Positions 8,857-17,141 of a stretch of DNA of 64,000 bases are shown piece by piece (position 1 is the stretch's first letter; every line of letters starts with the position of its first letter). Position numbers and translations under genes: made by a program. The DNA lies in assembly GCF_014653785.1 (NCBI RefSeq), contig NZ_BNAS01000001.1:434001-498000 (forward strand), read 5' to 3'. The DNA is from Promicromonospora soli. Its GTDB lineage: Bacteria > Actinomycetota > Actinomycetes > Actinomycetales > Cellulomonadaceae. The notes under the pieces were generated by a model that worked only from the letters and a program-made list of their open reading frames with translations, ran no database searches and had not been told where the DNA came from.

Positions 8857-9678
8857 CTAGGCACTCCGGACCGACGTCGAGGCCTGCAAGGGCCGCAGAA
8901 CCTCGCCCTTCGGCGGTCCGGGCTGGAATGTCACGGTCGGGCGGCCCGTGTAGTCATCACGAGTCACATGTGCCCTGACGCCGTAGACATCGGCGATGAG
9001 TTCCGGGGTGAGAACCTCCGCCGGAGGGCCGGCGGTGATGACCCGACCGTGTTGCAGCACGACGACGGTGTCGCAGAACATCGCGGCCAGGTTGAGATCG
9101 TGCAGGGCGACGATCGCGGTCACTGGCAGCGCCGCAACGAGCTCGAGCAGCTCGAGCTGGTGGCGGATGTCCAGGTGGTTCGTCGGCTCGTCGAGCAGGA
9201 GCTCCCGCGGCTCCTGGGCCAGCGCCCGTGCGATGTGCGCGCGCTGACGTTCCCCGCCGGAGAGCGTGTGCCAGAGGCGATCCGCTTTCGCCGTGAGTCC
9301 GACGTGTTCAAGAGCCTCCGAGATGATGCGTTCATCCCGCGCGAGCTCGCCGCCGAACGGGGAACGGTGCGGAGTGCGGCCGAGCCGGACTACGTCGCGA
9401 ACCACGATGTCGACATCGGTGTCGGCGTGCTGGGTAACGCTCGCAACGGTCTGGGCGACCTCGCGGCGGCGCAGGAGAGCCAGGTCGGTGTCATCGAGCG
9501 TGATCGTCCCCGAGTCGGGCTTGGCGATCCCCTGGAGCAGCCTCAGGAGCGAGGACTTGCCCGAACCGTTGGGGCCCAGCAGTCCGACGGTCGACCCGGG
9601 CGCGGGTTGTAGTGTCACGCCGTCGACGACGAGTGTGCCTCCACGTCGCCACGAGACATGTTGGGCCTTGAGCGTCAT
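8857..9678 (-). CDS. Iron-siderophore ABC transporter ATP-binding protein (FecE/FepC-like)
   Basis: 273 residues. Walker A GPNGSGKS (35-42), signature LSGGE (139-143), Walker B LLLDEP (160-165) followed by TNHLD, and the switch histidine at about 193 are all present. It powers uptake of ferric siderophore (or haem/cobalamin) through the FecCD-type permease encoded just upstream. The start ATG overlaps the permease stop by 4 bases (9675-9678), so the two are translationally coupled. It is the last gene of a three-gene leftward operon that starts at the binding protein and carries an iron box. Confidence 0.92.
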   Translation of the reverse strand: MTLKAQHVSWRRGGTLVVDGVTLQPAPGSTVGLLGPNGSGKSSLLRLLQGIAKPDSGTITLDDTDLALLRRREVAQTVASVTQHADTDVDIVVRDVVRLGRTPHRSPFGGELARDERIISEALEHVGLTAKADRLWHTLSGGERQRAHIARALAQEPRELLLDEPTNHLDIRHQLELLELVAALPVTAIVALHDLNLAAMFCDTVVVLQHGRVITAGPPAEVLTPELIADVYGVRAHVTRDDYTGRPTVTFQPGPPKGEVLRPLQASTSVRSA

Positions 9679-10778
9679 GCGCGCCCCTTTCTGCGCAGCA
9701 GCAACAGCACGAACACCGGGACGCCGACGAGAGCGGTCCCGACACCGACCGGCAGCGGCGTCGGCGCGAAAGCGACTCGCGAGGCGGCATCCACCCAGAC
9801 CATGAACACCGCGCCGAGGACGATCGTTGCCGGGATCACCCGGGCATGTCGTTGCCCGAACAGCAACCGTGCCGCGTGCGGCAGGACGAGTCCCACGAAG
9901 CCGACGGCACCGGCGATGCTCACGAGCGTCGCGGTGAGCAGAGCCGTGAGGATCAGCAGCAGCACACGAGTCCGTGCCACCGGGATACCGAGGGACGCCG
10001 CGACGTCCTCACCGAAGGCGAAGGCATCCAGTGAGCGGGCCGAGGCGATGCAGACGATGGCGCCCACGCCGACGACGGCGGTGCTGAGACCGACGTCGTT
10101 CCAGCGCATCCCCTCCAGGGAGCCGAGGAGCCAGAACATCACCCCGCGGGCCTCGTCAGAGTCCGCGAACGCGAACATGATGAGGGAGGTCAGCGCCGAG
10201 AACAGCTGCGTGCTCGCCACTCCCGCGAGGATCACCCCGGAGGTGCCGCTGCTGGCGAAGCGTGCCAGCAGCAGAACGAGGCCGAAGGCGACGAGCGCGC
10301 CGAGGAACGCGCCGCCTGACAACCCGAGCGAGCTCCCGCCGAGGCCGAGCATGCCCACCGCGACTGCTCCCGTGGAGGCCCCGGACGAGACTCCGAGCAC
10401 GAACGGATCAGCCAGGGGGTTCCGCAGGAGGGATTGCAGGATCGCTCCGCACAGGCCCAGCCCAGCGCCGCAGGCAGCGGCGACGAGGGCCCGCGGCAGT
10501 CGCTCCTGCCACACGATGGCGTCCTCGGAGACCCGCACGGGGATCTCAGCCAGCCCCAGGTGGTTCAGGAGGATGTCCCGCACGTTCACGAGGGACACGT
10601 CGGCCGGACCCAACGTGACAGCGACACCGACCGACACTGCGAGGACGATGAGCCCGCCAAGTGTCAGAACTGACGCCGCACCGTAGCGCGACCACTGCCG
10701 TTCGCGCCGGGAAGGGGAATCAGCGGCGACGGGCAGCGTCAGGGCGTTCAGAGCTCGTCCTTGTTCGCCGACCACCAC
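9675..10778 (-). CDS. FecCD-type iron-siderophore ABC permease
   Basis: Up to 367 residues with about ten hydrophobic segments, the first near residues 37-57. It carries the FecCD signature RNPLADPFVLGVSSGAS and a late GLVLPHAARLLFG block that contacts the ATPase. The only canonical in-frame start before the first helix is the GTG at 10778, which would overlap the binding protein gene by 31 bases. A non-canonical CTG just after that gene's stop (AAGGACGAG lies before it) is also possible. One permease gene alone implies a homodimeric membrane pore. Confidence 0.9.
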   Translation of the reverse strand: MVVGEQGRALNALTLPVAADSPSRRERQWSRYGAASVLTLGGLIVLAVSVGVAVTLGPADVSLVNVRDILLNHLGLAEIPVRVSEDAIVWQERLPRALVAAACGAGLGLCGAILQSLLRNPLADPFVLGVSSGASTGAVAVGMLGLGGSSLGLSGGAFLGALVAFGLVLLLARFASSGTSGVILAGVASTQLFSALTSLIMFAFADSDEARGVMFWLLGSLEGMRWNDVGLSTAVVGVGAIVCIASARSLDAFAFGEDVAASLGIPVARTRVLLLILTALLTATLVSIAGAVGFVGLVLPHAARLLFGQRHARVIPATIVLGAVFMVWVDAASRVAFAPTPLPVGVGTALVGVPVFVLLLLRRKGRA

Positions 10779-11797
10779 GTCTGGATCTTCTCCAGACCGT
10801 CGACGAACCGGATGGACGGATTCATCTCCGCGCCGTGCAGCGCGATGAACCGCTCCTGGTCGACCGCGTCGAGCGTGCTGGTCAGCTCGTCCTGTGCGAG
10901 GAACTCGACCTTGTCATCGAGGAGGTCTCCCGGGAAACGGTCCCGCTGGAGGTCGCCCAGGACGAGGATGTCAGGGTCTGCCTCGACCACGCTCTCCCAT
11001 CCCACCGCCGGCCAGTCATCCGCTTCGCTCTTGAAGACGTTCTCCATCCCGGTCGTCGTCGCCAGAAGAGACGCCGAGCCCAACCCACCCGCGACGTAGG
11101 GGGTCTTGGTGTCGGCGAACCAGAACATGACGGTTCGCCCTTCGAAGTCGACGCCCTCCGTGGCGGCCGCCGCGCGCTCCTGCAGATCAGCGACCAGCCG
11201 CGCGCCACGGTCGGCGACATCGAAGATCTCCGCCAGCTCCCGGATCTCCTGGTACAGCGCATCGGTTGTCAGCGGTGCCGTCCGGGTGCCGCCACCGTTG
11301 ATGCTCTGACCGTTGTCACAGTCCGTCGGCGAGAGATACGAGCCGATACCGGTCTCCTCGAGACGCTCGCGCTCGACAACGCCCCCCTCGTTGTAATGAC
11401 GTCCGAACGACGCCGTGACGAAGTCTGGGTCCGCCCCGAGGAGCACCTCATAGGTCGGCGCATCGTCCGCGAGCCTCGGAACGTCCTCGTTCGCCTTGGC
11501 GAGAGAGTCGAGCACGGGGTCCGTCCATGACGCGGTACCGACGACCCGGTCTTCAAGTCCGAGCGACAGGAGAATCTCGGTGGAGTTCTGGTCAAGGGAC
11601 ACGACCCGGGCAGGGGCCGACTCGATGGTGACTTCCTGACCGCAGTTCTCCAGCGTGAGCGGGTACTCCGTGCGACCCTCACCGGTCGCGGCCGGTCGCT
11701 CCGCCTCCACCACCTCAGACGCACCGCATCCGGTGAGGCCGATAGCGACAGCGACGGCAAGCGTCGCCGCGCGCGTGCGTGATCCAGTGGTGGCCAC
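10748..11797 (-). CDS. Iron-siderophore ABC transporter substrate-binding lipoprotein
   Basis: 349 residues. The N-terminal signal ends in lipobox LTGC (lipidated C24). The periplasmic-binding fold (FepB/FhuD type) opens with SAPARVVSLDQNSTEILLSLG and closes with a C-terminal lobe that includes DDWPAVGWESVVEADPDILVLGD. It starts with GTG at 11797, preceded by AGGAG. The protein is anchored to the outer face of the membrane and delivers ferric siderophore to the FecCD/FecE pair encoded downstream. An iron box 48 bases before the start indicates repression by a DtxR/IdeR regulator when iron is plentiful. Confidence 0.92.
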   Translation of the reverse strand: MATTGSRTRAATLAVAVAIGLTGCGASEVVEAERPAATGEGRTEYPLTLENCGQEVTIESAPARVVSLDQNSTEILLSLGLEDRVVGTASWTDPVLDSLAKANEDVPRLADDAPTYEVLLGADPDFVTASFGRHYNEGGVVERERLEETGIGSYLSPTDCDNGQSINGGGTRTAPLTTDALYQEIRELAEIFDVADRGARLVADLQERAAAATEGVDFEGRTVMFWFADTKTPYVAGGLGSASLLATTTGMENVFKSEADDWPAVGWESVVEADPDILVLGDLQRDRFPGDLLDDKVEFLAQDELTSTLDAVDQERFIALHGAEMNPSIRFVDGLEKIQTWWSANKDEL

Positions 11798-11844
11798 GGG
11801 GTCTCCTGATCTCGTTGCAGTGCCCCGCGGTCACGGAGCTTTCC

Positions 11845-11863
11845 GGAGGTTAGGCTACCCTAA
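11845..11863. promoter_or_regulatory. DtxR/IdeR iron box
   Basis: The 19 bases GGAGGTTAGGCTACCCTAA match the consensus TTAGGTTAGGCTAACCTAA at 16 positions, with only the outer two and one inner base different. The site lies in the promoter region of the siderophore importer operon. Confidence 0.85.
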
Positions 11864-11986
11864 CCGTGCACCCGAAATGAGCGGTCGGAGTAACTCCGCC
11901 CGAACCGCGTGCAGCGTCGGGGCACCGTTCGGGGCGTCTTCTGGAACGGGCACAACCCTCCGGCCGCCTGCTGCGTCTGGGAAGCC

Positions 11987-12284
11987 ATGAGACACACACA
12001 TACGAAGGGGCGTTCCATCGTGCTGACGGCCGGCCTCGTCGTAGGCCTCACGACCGTTTCGACGACGATCGCCGTCGCCGACCCCGCACGAGGGCGCCTC
12101 GGAGGCCGTACTTGCGGCCGGGAAGTACGGGCGCTGGGCCGACCCGTCGGTCGAGGCCATCCAGTTCGAGGTCTACGTCCGGTCCGCGAGCACGGGCGTC
12201 GTCACCCGGTTCATGGCCGAGGTGCCCGCGGGCACGGAGGGCCAGTTCTTCCTGGACAACTTCGTTCCCACGATCCAGCCCTGA
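11987..12284 (+). pseudogene. Small secreted protein, frameshifted
   Basis: The ATG at 11987 (after GGGAAG) opens a clear signal peptide, MRHTHTKGRSIVLTAGLVVG and on to AVADP. That frame then turns into Arg/Gly-rich nonsense. From about 12090 a different frame reads as normal protein: HEGASEAVLAAGKYGRWADP, continuing to FFLDNFVPTIQP and a TGA at 12282-12284. A single +1 shift near the CCCCG at 12083-12088 would join the two. The mature part would be about 65 residues of unknown family. It could be a real pseudogene or one sequencing error. Confidence 0.6.
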
Positions 12285-12302
12285 TCCTGAGCGAATCCAT
12301 CA

Positions 12303-12337
12303 GAGGCGGGTCCTGGTGCCGTACCAGGGCCCGCCTC
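12303..12337. terminator. Hairpin terminator
   Basis: Arms GAGGCGGGTCCTGG (12303-12316) and CCAGGGCCCGCCTC (12324-12337) pair with one mismatch around a 7-base loop, 19 bases after the stop of the frameshifted secreted protein gene. Confidence 0.65.
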
Positions 12338-12444
12338 GGCCTGCCCGGCCCGGAGTGAACGGTTCGGAGTGCCCGGGATCAGGTGGGACTGGAGTGAGCC
12401 CAATTCATGGTGACCCACGCCGCCGATGGCGAGACGATGAGCAC

Positions 12445-12891
12445 ATGCCTTCACCCGTCCGCCCTGGTCTCACGGTCAGCCCCGCCCTGACGATTCCTCG
12501 GGCCGAGCTCACCGAGCGGTTCTCCCGCTCCTCCGGGCCGGGCGGTCAGGGCGTGAACACGACGGACTCGCGCGTCGAGCTGTCCTGGGACGCCAGCCGG
12601 TCCGCAGTCCTGAGCGAGGTGCAGCGCCAGCGCATCATGGATCGGCTCGCGGACCGCCTCGTCGACGGCGTCCTCACCGTTGTCGCCTCGGAGCACAGGG
12701 AGCAGCGGCGCAATCGCGACGCCGCAGCTCGGCGCCTGGCCGCCCTCGTGGTCGACGCTCTGGCCCCTCCCCCACGGAGCCGCCGCGCCACGCGTGCAAC
12801 CCGCGGTTCGCAGGAGCGGCGGCTGACCACCAAGAAGCAGCGGTCCGCGACCAAGCGGCTGCGCTCGTCGAAGCCCGGGCGCGAGGACTGA
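12445..12891 (+). CDS. arfB: Alternative ribosome-rescue factor ArfB (peptidyl-tRNA hydrolase)
   Basis: 148 residues with the class I release factor catalytic loop, SSGPGGQGVN, where GGQ is residues 33-35. A basic tail follows (GSQERRLTTKKQRSATKRLR), which in ArfB/YaeJ slots into the empty mRNA channel. It lacks the codon-recognition domains of RF1/RF2, and its length matches the ArfB family. It releases nascent chains from ribosomes stalled without a stop codon. The start ATG at 12445 is the first that gives the family N-terminus (LTVSPALTIPRAELTERFS). A stand-alone gene. Confidence 0.9.
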   Translation: MPSPVRPGLTVSPALTIPRAELTERFSRSSGPGGQGVNTTDSRVELSWDASRSAVLSEVQRQRIMDRLADRLVDGVLTVVASEHREQRRNRDAAARRLAALVVDALAPPPRSRRATRATRGSQERRLTTKKQRSATKRLRSSKPGRED

Positions 12892-13125
12892 CCGCCGCCC
12901 CGCGCGAGCGATCACACGACTGTGGCATGACGACTTTCAGTCGAGCCACAGGACGATGCCCATCCCGGCGTCGGCGGCCTCAACAAAGAATGTCGTGAGC
13001 CGTTCCAGATGCACAACCACCCGGGTGAAATCCGGGCGACGGAATCACGAACACTTATCCGGCGTGGACGGGTGATTAATCCGGACACGCTGGACAGAAC
13101 GGCCGGGCAGGGTGAGCATCAATGC

Positions 13126-13998
13126 ATGGCCGACACCAATGACGTTGTGGCAAGCGCAGCTCAGCCCCCGGCTGGCGACGCAGCCAATATTTTGGCACGC
13201 GAGACCTACCGCCACCTGCGACTCATGCTGGTGACGCTGACCGCGCTGATGTTTCTCGCGATCCTGATCCTTTCCTTCGCCGGACAGGTGGAAGGCTCCA
13301 TCAGCGCCTACTACCTGGGTCCGATCCGCGACGTCTTTGTTGGCGCCATGGTGGGCACCGGCGTGTGCCTGATCGTCTACCGAGGCTTTCCGCCATTCGA
13401 GGATTACACCCTCAATGTCGCCGGCGTCTATGCGATCTTCGTCGCCTTCGTGCCGACGGGGCTCGCGGAGACTCTCGCGTCCCTCGGGACCGAGGAACGC
13501 CGAGAGGCGGTATACGCGCTACGCACCACCATTGGTGCTGTCATCGTGATCGCTGTTGTCTTCGCACTCCTGGAATGGCGCTTCGGGCACTGGACTGTCC
13601 CCAACCTGCTGGAGCGGCGGGCAACCAAATGGGTGTTCATAACGACGAACGTGCTCGGCATCGCGTTTCTTGCTCTCATTGCCCTCCGCGGATTCGCGGA
13701 CGACAGCTTCCAGGGCGTGCACGTCGCCGCAGCCATATTGCTCTTCGTGAGCCTCGCGGCGGCGGTGGCCAGCCACGCTTGGCCGGGCCCGTTCGGCGGA
13801 ACAGGGCCGGGCGTCAACGGCTATCGCACGATCTTCTTCCTGATGCTCGCCGGGATCCCGCTCGCCGTTATTCTCGCGTTTCTGCAATCGCAATACACGG
13901 TGATCGTGCTCGAGGCCTGGGAGATCGCCTTGTTCTCAGCGTTCTGGGTACTGGAGGCGAAGCGCACGTGGCCGGCGGCCTCCAGCAGCAGTAGTTAG
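13126..13998 (+). CDS. Multi-pass membrane protein of unknown function
   Basis: 290 residues from the ATG at 13126. About seven hydrophobic segments are visible, beginning with LMLVTLTALMFLAILILSFAG. The conserved-looking signature SISAYYLGPIRDVFVGAMVG follows the first segment. I know of similar uncharacterised actinobacterial membrane proteins with a SxxYY..RDxFVG signature but no assigned function. Codon use is less GC-strict than its neighbours (for example ATATTG, GTATAC and TTTCTTGCT), which may mark a more recently acquired gene. An earlier in-frame ATG at 13009 would add 39 residues that look like non-coding sequence. Confidence 0.7.
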   Translation: MADTNDVVASAAQPPAGDAANILARETYRHLRLMLVTLTALMFLAILILSFAGQVEGSISAYYLGPIRDVFVGAMVGTGVCLIVYRGFPPFEDYTLNVAGVYAIFVAFVPTGLAETLASLGTEERREAVYALRTTIGAVIVIAVVFALLEWRFGHWTVPNLLERRATKWVFITTNVLGIAFLALIALRGFADDSFQGVHVAAAILLFVSLAAAVASHAWPGPFGGTGPGVNGYRTIFFLMLAGIPLAVILAFLQSQYTVIVLEAWEIALFSAFWVLEAKRTWPAASSSSS

Positions 13999-14018
13999 AG
14001 GCCGCCGACGCAAGCGGG

Positions 14019-14471
14019 TCAGGCGCGCGACAGCGGGATGACCGGGCAGGTGAACGACGCGACCACGCCGGCGTCGACGGCGAAGCCCGCGCCGATCGCG
14101 GCCGCGACCTCCTCGGCGCTGCCGAGCACGTCGTCGCCGTCCAGGTCGCCCGCCGCCAGTGCGTCGTCGTAGCCGGACGGGAACGACACGGCGTGGACCA
14201 TCCAGCGGCCGCCGTTGTAGTCGGTGTCGCCCGGCGCAGCCTGGGCCACGTTGAGCTGGTGGCCGCCGAGGTCGTAGATGACGTCGAACGAGTGAGCCGG
14301 CGCCCCGGTGCCGGACAGGTCGTTCGGCGTCGCGACGGTCCGGTACGCCACTCCGTCGACGTAGAACGCCGCCCCGCTCACACCGGCCTGGGCGGCCGCG
14401 GCGGGCAGCAGCACGGCTCCGGCCGCGAGGACGGCGGTGGCGACGGCGGTCAACGTGCGTGTGCGGTTCAT
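14019..14471 (-). CDS. Small secreted protein
   Basis: 150 residues starting at the ATG 14471 behind a strong GGAGGGAGA site. A signal peptide (MNRTRTLTAVATAVLAAGAV, ending about AAAAQA) is followed by a compact domain with FYVDGVAYRTVATPNDLSG and a Trp/Tyr-rich middle. It also has an Asp-rich stretch, AAGDLDGDDVLGSAEEV, that might bind calcium. No family is recognised. Converges with the membrane protein gene at 13998. Confidence 0.7.
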   Translation of the reverse strand: MNRTRTLTAVATAVLAAGAVLLPAAAAQAGVSGAAFYVDGVAYRTVATPNDLSGTGAPAHSFDVIYDLGGHQLNVAQAAPGDTDYNGGRWMVHAVSFPSGYDDALAAGDLDGDDVLGSAEEVAAAIGAGFAVDAGVVASFTCPVIPLSRA

Positions 14472-14620
14472 GATTCTCCCTCCGGCCGACCCGTGTGGCC
14501 GGCCCTCCTCCACCGAACCGCGCGAGGGCCGTCAGTTCCATGACGGCGGTCTTACGCCGCGCTTACGAGGTGGTGACGTGGCTGCCCACCCGAGTGGCGC
14601 GATCCGTCAAAAGATGGCGT

Positions 14621-16054
14621 TCACGCCATGGCGCCGGGGGCGCAAGGCAGCGCCGCTGCGGCTTCCTCGATCTGCCGGACCTGGACGTCGTCGAGCAGAC
14701 CCTTGCTCACAGCCAGGTCAAGGACTCCCCCACCCACCGAGTCCACCTCGACGGCGAGCTTGGTTGCCCGCGCGTAGCCGAGGACCGGGCTGAGGTGGGT
14801 CACGGTGACGAGGGAGTCCGGCACGAGATTCGCCAGGTGCTCGCGATTGACGGTGATGCCTGCGACGCAACGCTCCGCGAGAGCACGCACGGCCGCGGCG
14901 AGATGCGCCGCACCATCCAGCAGCGAACGTGCGATGACGGGCCCGAACGCGTTGAGCTGGAGCTGCCCGGCCTCCGCCGCGAGCGTCACGGTCAGGTCGT
15001 TGCCGATGACCTCGAACGCGACCTGGTTGACGAGCTCCGGGATGACCGGATTGACCTTACCGGGCATCATGCTCGATCCCGCCTGGACGGCCGGGAGACT
15101 GATCTCGTGGAGACCCGCACGCGGGCCCGAGCTCAGCAGCCGCAGGTCGTTGCAGATCTTGGAGAGCTTGACGGCCGCCTGTCTCATGACGCCGGACAGG
15201 TGGACGTAGGCTCCGGTGTCCTGGGTGGCCTCGACGAGGTCGGCCGCTGAGCCCAGCTCCGGGATGCCTGTGATGCTCCTCAGCTCCGCCAGCGCGTAGA
15301 CCCGGAAGTCGGGGTGCGCGTTGAGCGTCGTCCCGATCGCGGTTCCTCCCAGGTTCAGCTCGCACAGCTGCCGGCGGGCACCGGCCAGCGCAGTTCTCTC
15401 CTTCGCGAGCATGCCGGCGAAGGCGCCGAGCTCCTGGCCCAGCGTCATCGGGACGGCGTCCTGCAGCTGGGTACGACCGAGCTTGACCGTCGTCGCAAGA
15501 TCCTCAGCCTTGACTACGAAGGCTCGCTGCAGGAGCTCCAACGATTCCTGGAGGTCTCCCGCGGCTCGGTGCAGCGCAAGCTTGACCGCCGTGGGGTAGA
15601 CGTCGTTCGTGCTCTGTCCGAGGTTGACGTGCTCGAGCGGGTGCACGACGTCGTACGCGCCCCGGTCCCGCCCGAGACGTTCGAGGGCGAGGTTGGCAAT
15701 GACCTCGTTCGCGTTCATGTTCGTCGAGGTGCCGGCACCGCCCTGGAGGGGATCGACCACGAACTGGTCGTGGTGCTCACCCCGGCGCACCTGCTCGCAG
15801 GCGCCAATGATCGCTGTCGCGATCCTCGGGTCCAGCCGCCCGCACCGGCGGTTGGCCGCGGCCGCGGCCTGCTTGACCGCCGCCAGCGCCTCGATCAGCA
15901 GCGGGTAGCGCGCGAGCGTGTCACCGGTTATGTCGAAGTTCGCCAGCGCCCGGGCGGTGTGGACCCCGTAGAGCGCCGAGGCGGGTACGGCGTAGCCGCC
16001 GAGCAGATCGTGCTCGAGACGAACCTCGTCGGCGAGATCAGTGCTGGTACTCAT
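14621..16054 (-). CDS. aspA: Aspartate ammonia-lyase (aspartase)
   Basis: 477 residues, the normal aspartase length. Fumarase/aspartase superfamily regions are AGTSTNMN (107-114), GQSTND (146-151), GRTQLQDA (193-200) and the flexible signature loop GSSMMPGKVN (326-335). The reaction is L-aspartate to fumarate plus ammonia. It is the last gene of the leftward aminotransferase operon, and its start lies inside the preceding dehydrogenase gene (17-base overlap), a sign of translational coupling. In this context it would feed amino nitrogen-bearing C4 units into the citric acid cycle. Related lyases act on N-substituted aspartates, so the exact substrate is not proved. Confidence 0.88.
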   Translation of the reverse strand: MSTSTDLADEVRLEHDLLGGYAVPASALYGVHTARALANFDITGDTLARYPLLIEALAAVKQAAAAANRRCGRLDPRIATAIIGACEQVRRGEHHDQFVVDPLQGGAGTSTNMNANEVIANLALERLGRDRGAYDVVHPLEHVNLGQSTNDVYPTAVKLALHRAAGDLQESLELLQRAFVVKAEDLATTVKLGRTQLQDAVPMTLGQELGAFAGMLAKERTALAGARRQLCELNLGGTAIGTTLNAHPDFRVYALAELRSITGIPELGSAADLVEATQDTGAYVHLSGVMRQAAVKLSKICNDLRLLSSGPRAGLHEISLPAVQAGSSMMPGKVNPVIPELVNQVAFEVIGNDLTVTLAAEAGQLQLNAFGPVIARSLLDGAAHLAAAVRALAERCVAGITVNREHLANLVPDSLVTVTHLSPVLGYARATKLAVEVDSVGGGVLDLAVSKGLLDDVQVRQIEEAAAALPCAPGAMA

Positions 16055-17141
16055 GCGCGTCCTCGCCCTTGGTCGCGATCGCGTCCAGGCAGTGGCGCGT
16101 GATGGCGTCCGCGACCTCGGTCGTCGTGGCTGTGCCGCCCAGGTCAGCCGTTCGGACGCCGTCTGCCAGTGCCGACTCGATGCCGTCGACCAGGATCTGG
16201 GCGCCGAGGGGCTCGCCGAGGTGCTCGAGCATCATGGCTGATGCCCAGATCTGACCCACCGGGTTCGCGATGCCCCGGCCCGCGATGTCGGGCGCGGAAC
16301 CGTGCACCGGCTCGAACATCGACGGGTATTGCCGAGGCGGGTTCAGGTTGGCGCTCGGGGCCACGCCGATCGACCCGGCGACGGCGGCCGCCAGATCGGA
16401 GAGGATGTCGCCGAAGAGGTTCGACGCGACGATCACGTCGAGCGTCCGGGGCTTGAGCACGACCCGCGCGGCCAGAGCGTCGATCAGGACGCTCTCCAGC
16501 GTCACGCCAGGGCTCGCGTCGACGCACTCCCGGACGACCTCGTCCCAGAACGGCATCGTGTGGATGATGCCGTTGGACTTGGTCGCGGAGACGAGGCGTC
16601 CCTGGCGCCGGCTCGCGAGGTCGACGGCGTACTTGGCGACCCGCTCGATCCCGGTCCGGCTGAACACCGCCTCCTGGATGGCTGTCTCCTCCGGGCGCCC
16701 GCGGTAGACCCGGCCGCCGATCTCCGAGTACTCCCCCTCGACGTTCTCCCGGACGACGACGAGGTCGAGCTCGTCCAGGCCGGCGATGGGCGAGACCACG
16801 CCCGGGAGGATCCGTATCGGGCGCAGGTTGACGTACTGGTGGAACTCCCGGCGGATCGGGATCAGCAGCCCCCAGAGCGTGACGTCGTCCGGGATGTCGG
16901 GGGCGCCGACCGCACCCAGCAGGATGCCGTCACCGGTGGCGAGCTGGTCGAGGCCGTCCACCGGCATCATCCGGCCGTTGGCACGGTAGTGGTCGGAGCC
17001 CCACTGCCGGTCGCGCCAGGTGACCGTGAAGCCCAGGGCGGGAGCGATCGCGTCGATGCAGGTGATCGCCGCGGGCATGACCTCCTGGCCGATCCCGTCG
17101 CCGGCGATCACGTCGACGGTGTACGCGCGCGGGCCGCTCAT
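16038..17141 (-). CDS. Tartrate/D-malate-type dehydrogenase (isocitrate/isopropylmalate dehydrogenase family)
   Basis: 367 residues. It begins YTVDVIAGDGIGQEVMPAA and carries the family signature NLFGDILSDLAAAVAGSIG, with metal-binding aspartates. The string WGLLIPIRREFHQYVNLRPI fits the tartrate/D-malate dehydrogenase branch rather than LeuB or Icd, in which the arginine-rich helix differs. It oxidises a 2-hydroxyacid such as D-malate or tartrate with NAD+, decarboxylating it to pyruvate or a related keto acid. The ATG overlaps the upstream aldehyde dehydrogenase stop by 4 bases, and its 3' end overlaps aspA. Confidence 0.82.
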   Translation of the reverse strand: MSGPRAYTVDVIAGDGIGQEVMPAAITCIDAIAPALGFTVTWRDRQWGSDHYRANGRMMPVDGLDQLATGDGILLGAVGAPDIPDDVTLWGLLIPIRREFHQYVNLRPIRILPGVVSPIAGLDELDLVVVRENVEGEYSEIGGRVYRGRPEETAIQEAVFSRTGIERVAKYAVDLASRRQGRLVSATKSNGIIHTMPFWDEVVRECVDASPGVTLESVLIDALAARVVLKPRTLDVIVASNLFGDILSDLAAAVAGSIGVAPSANLNPPRQYPSMFEPVHGSAPDIAGRGIANPVGQIWASAMMLEHLGEPLGAQILVDGIESALADGVRTADLGGTATTTEVADAITRHCLDAIATKGEDAHEYQH

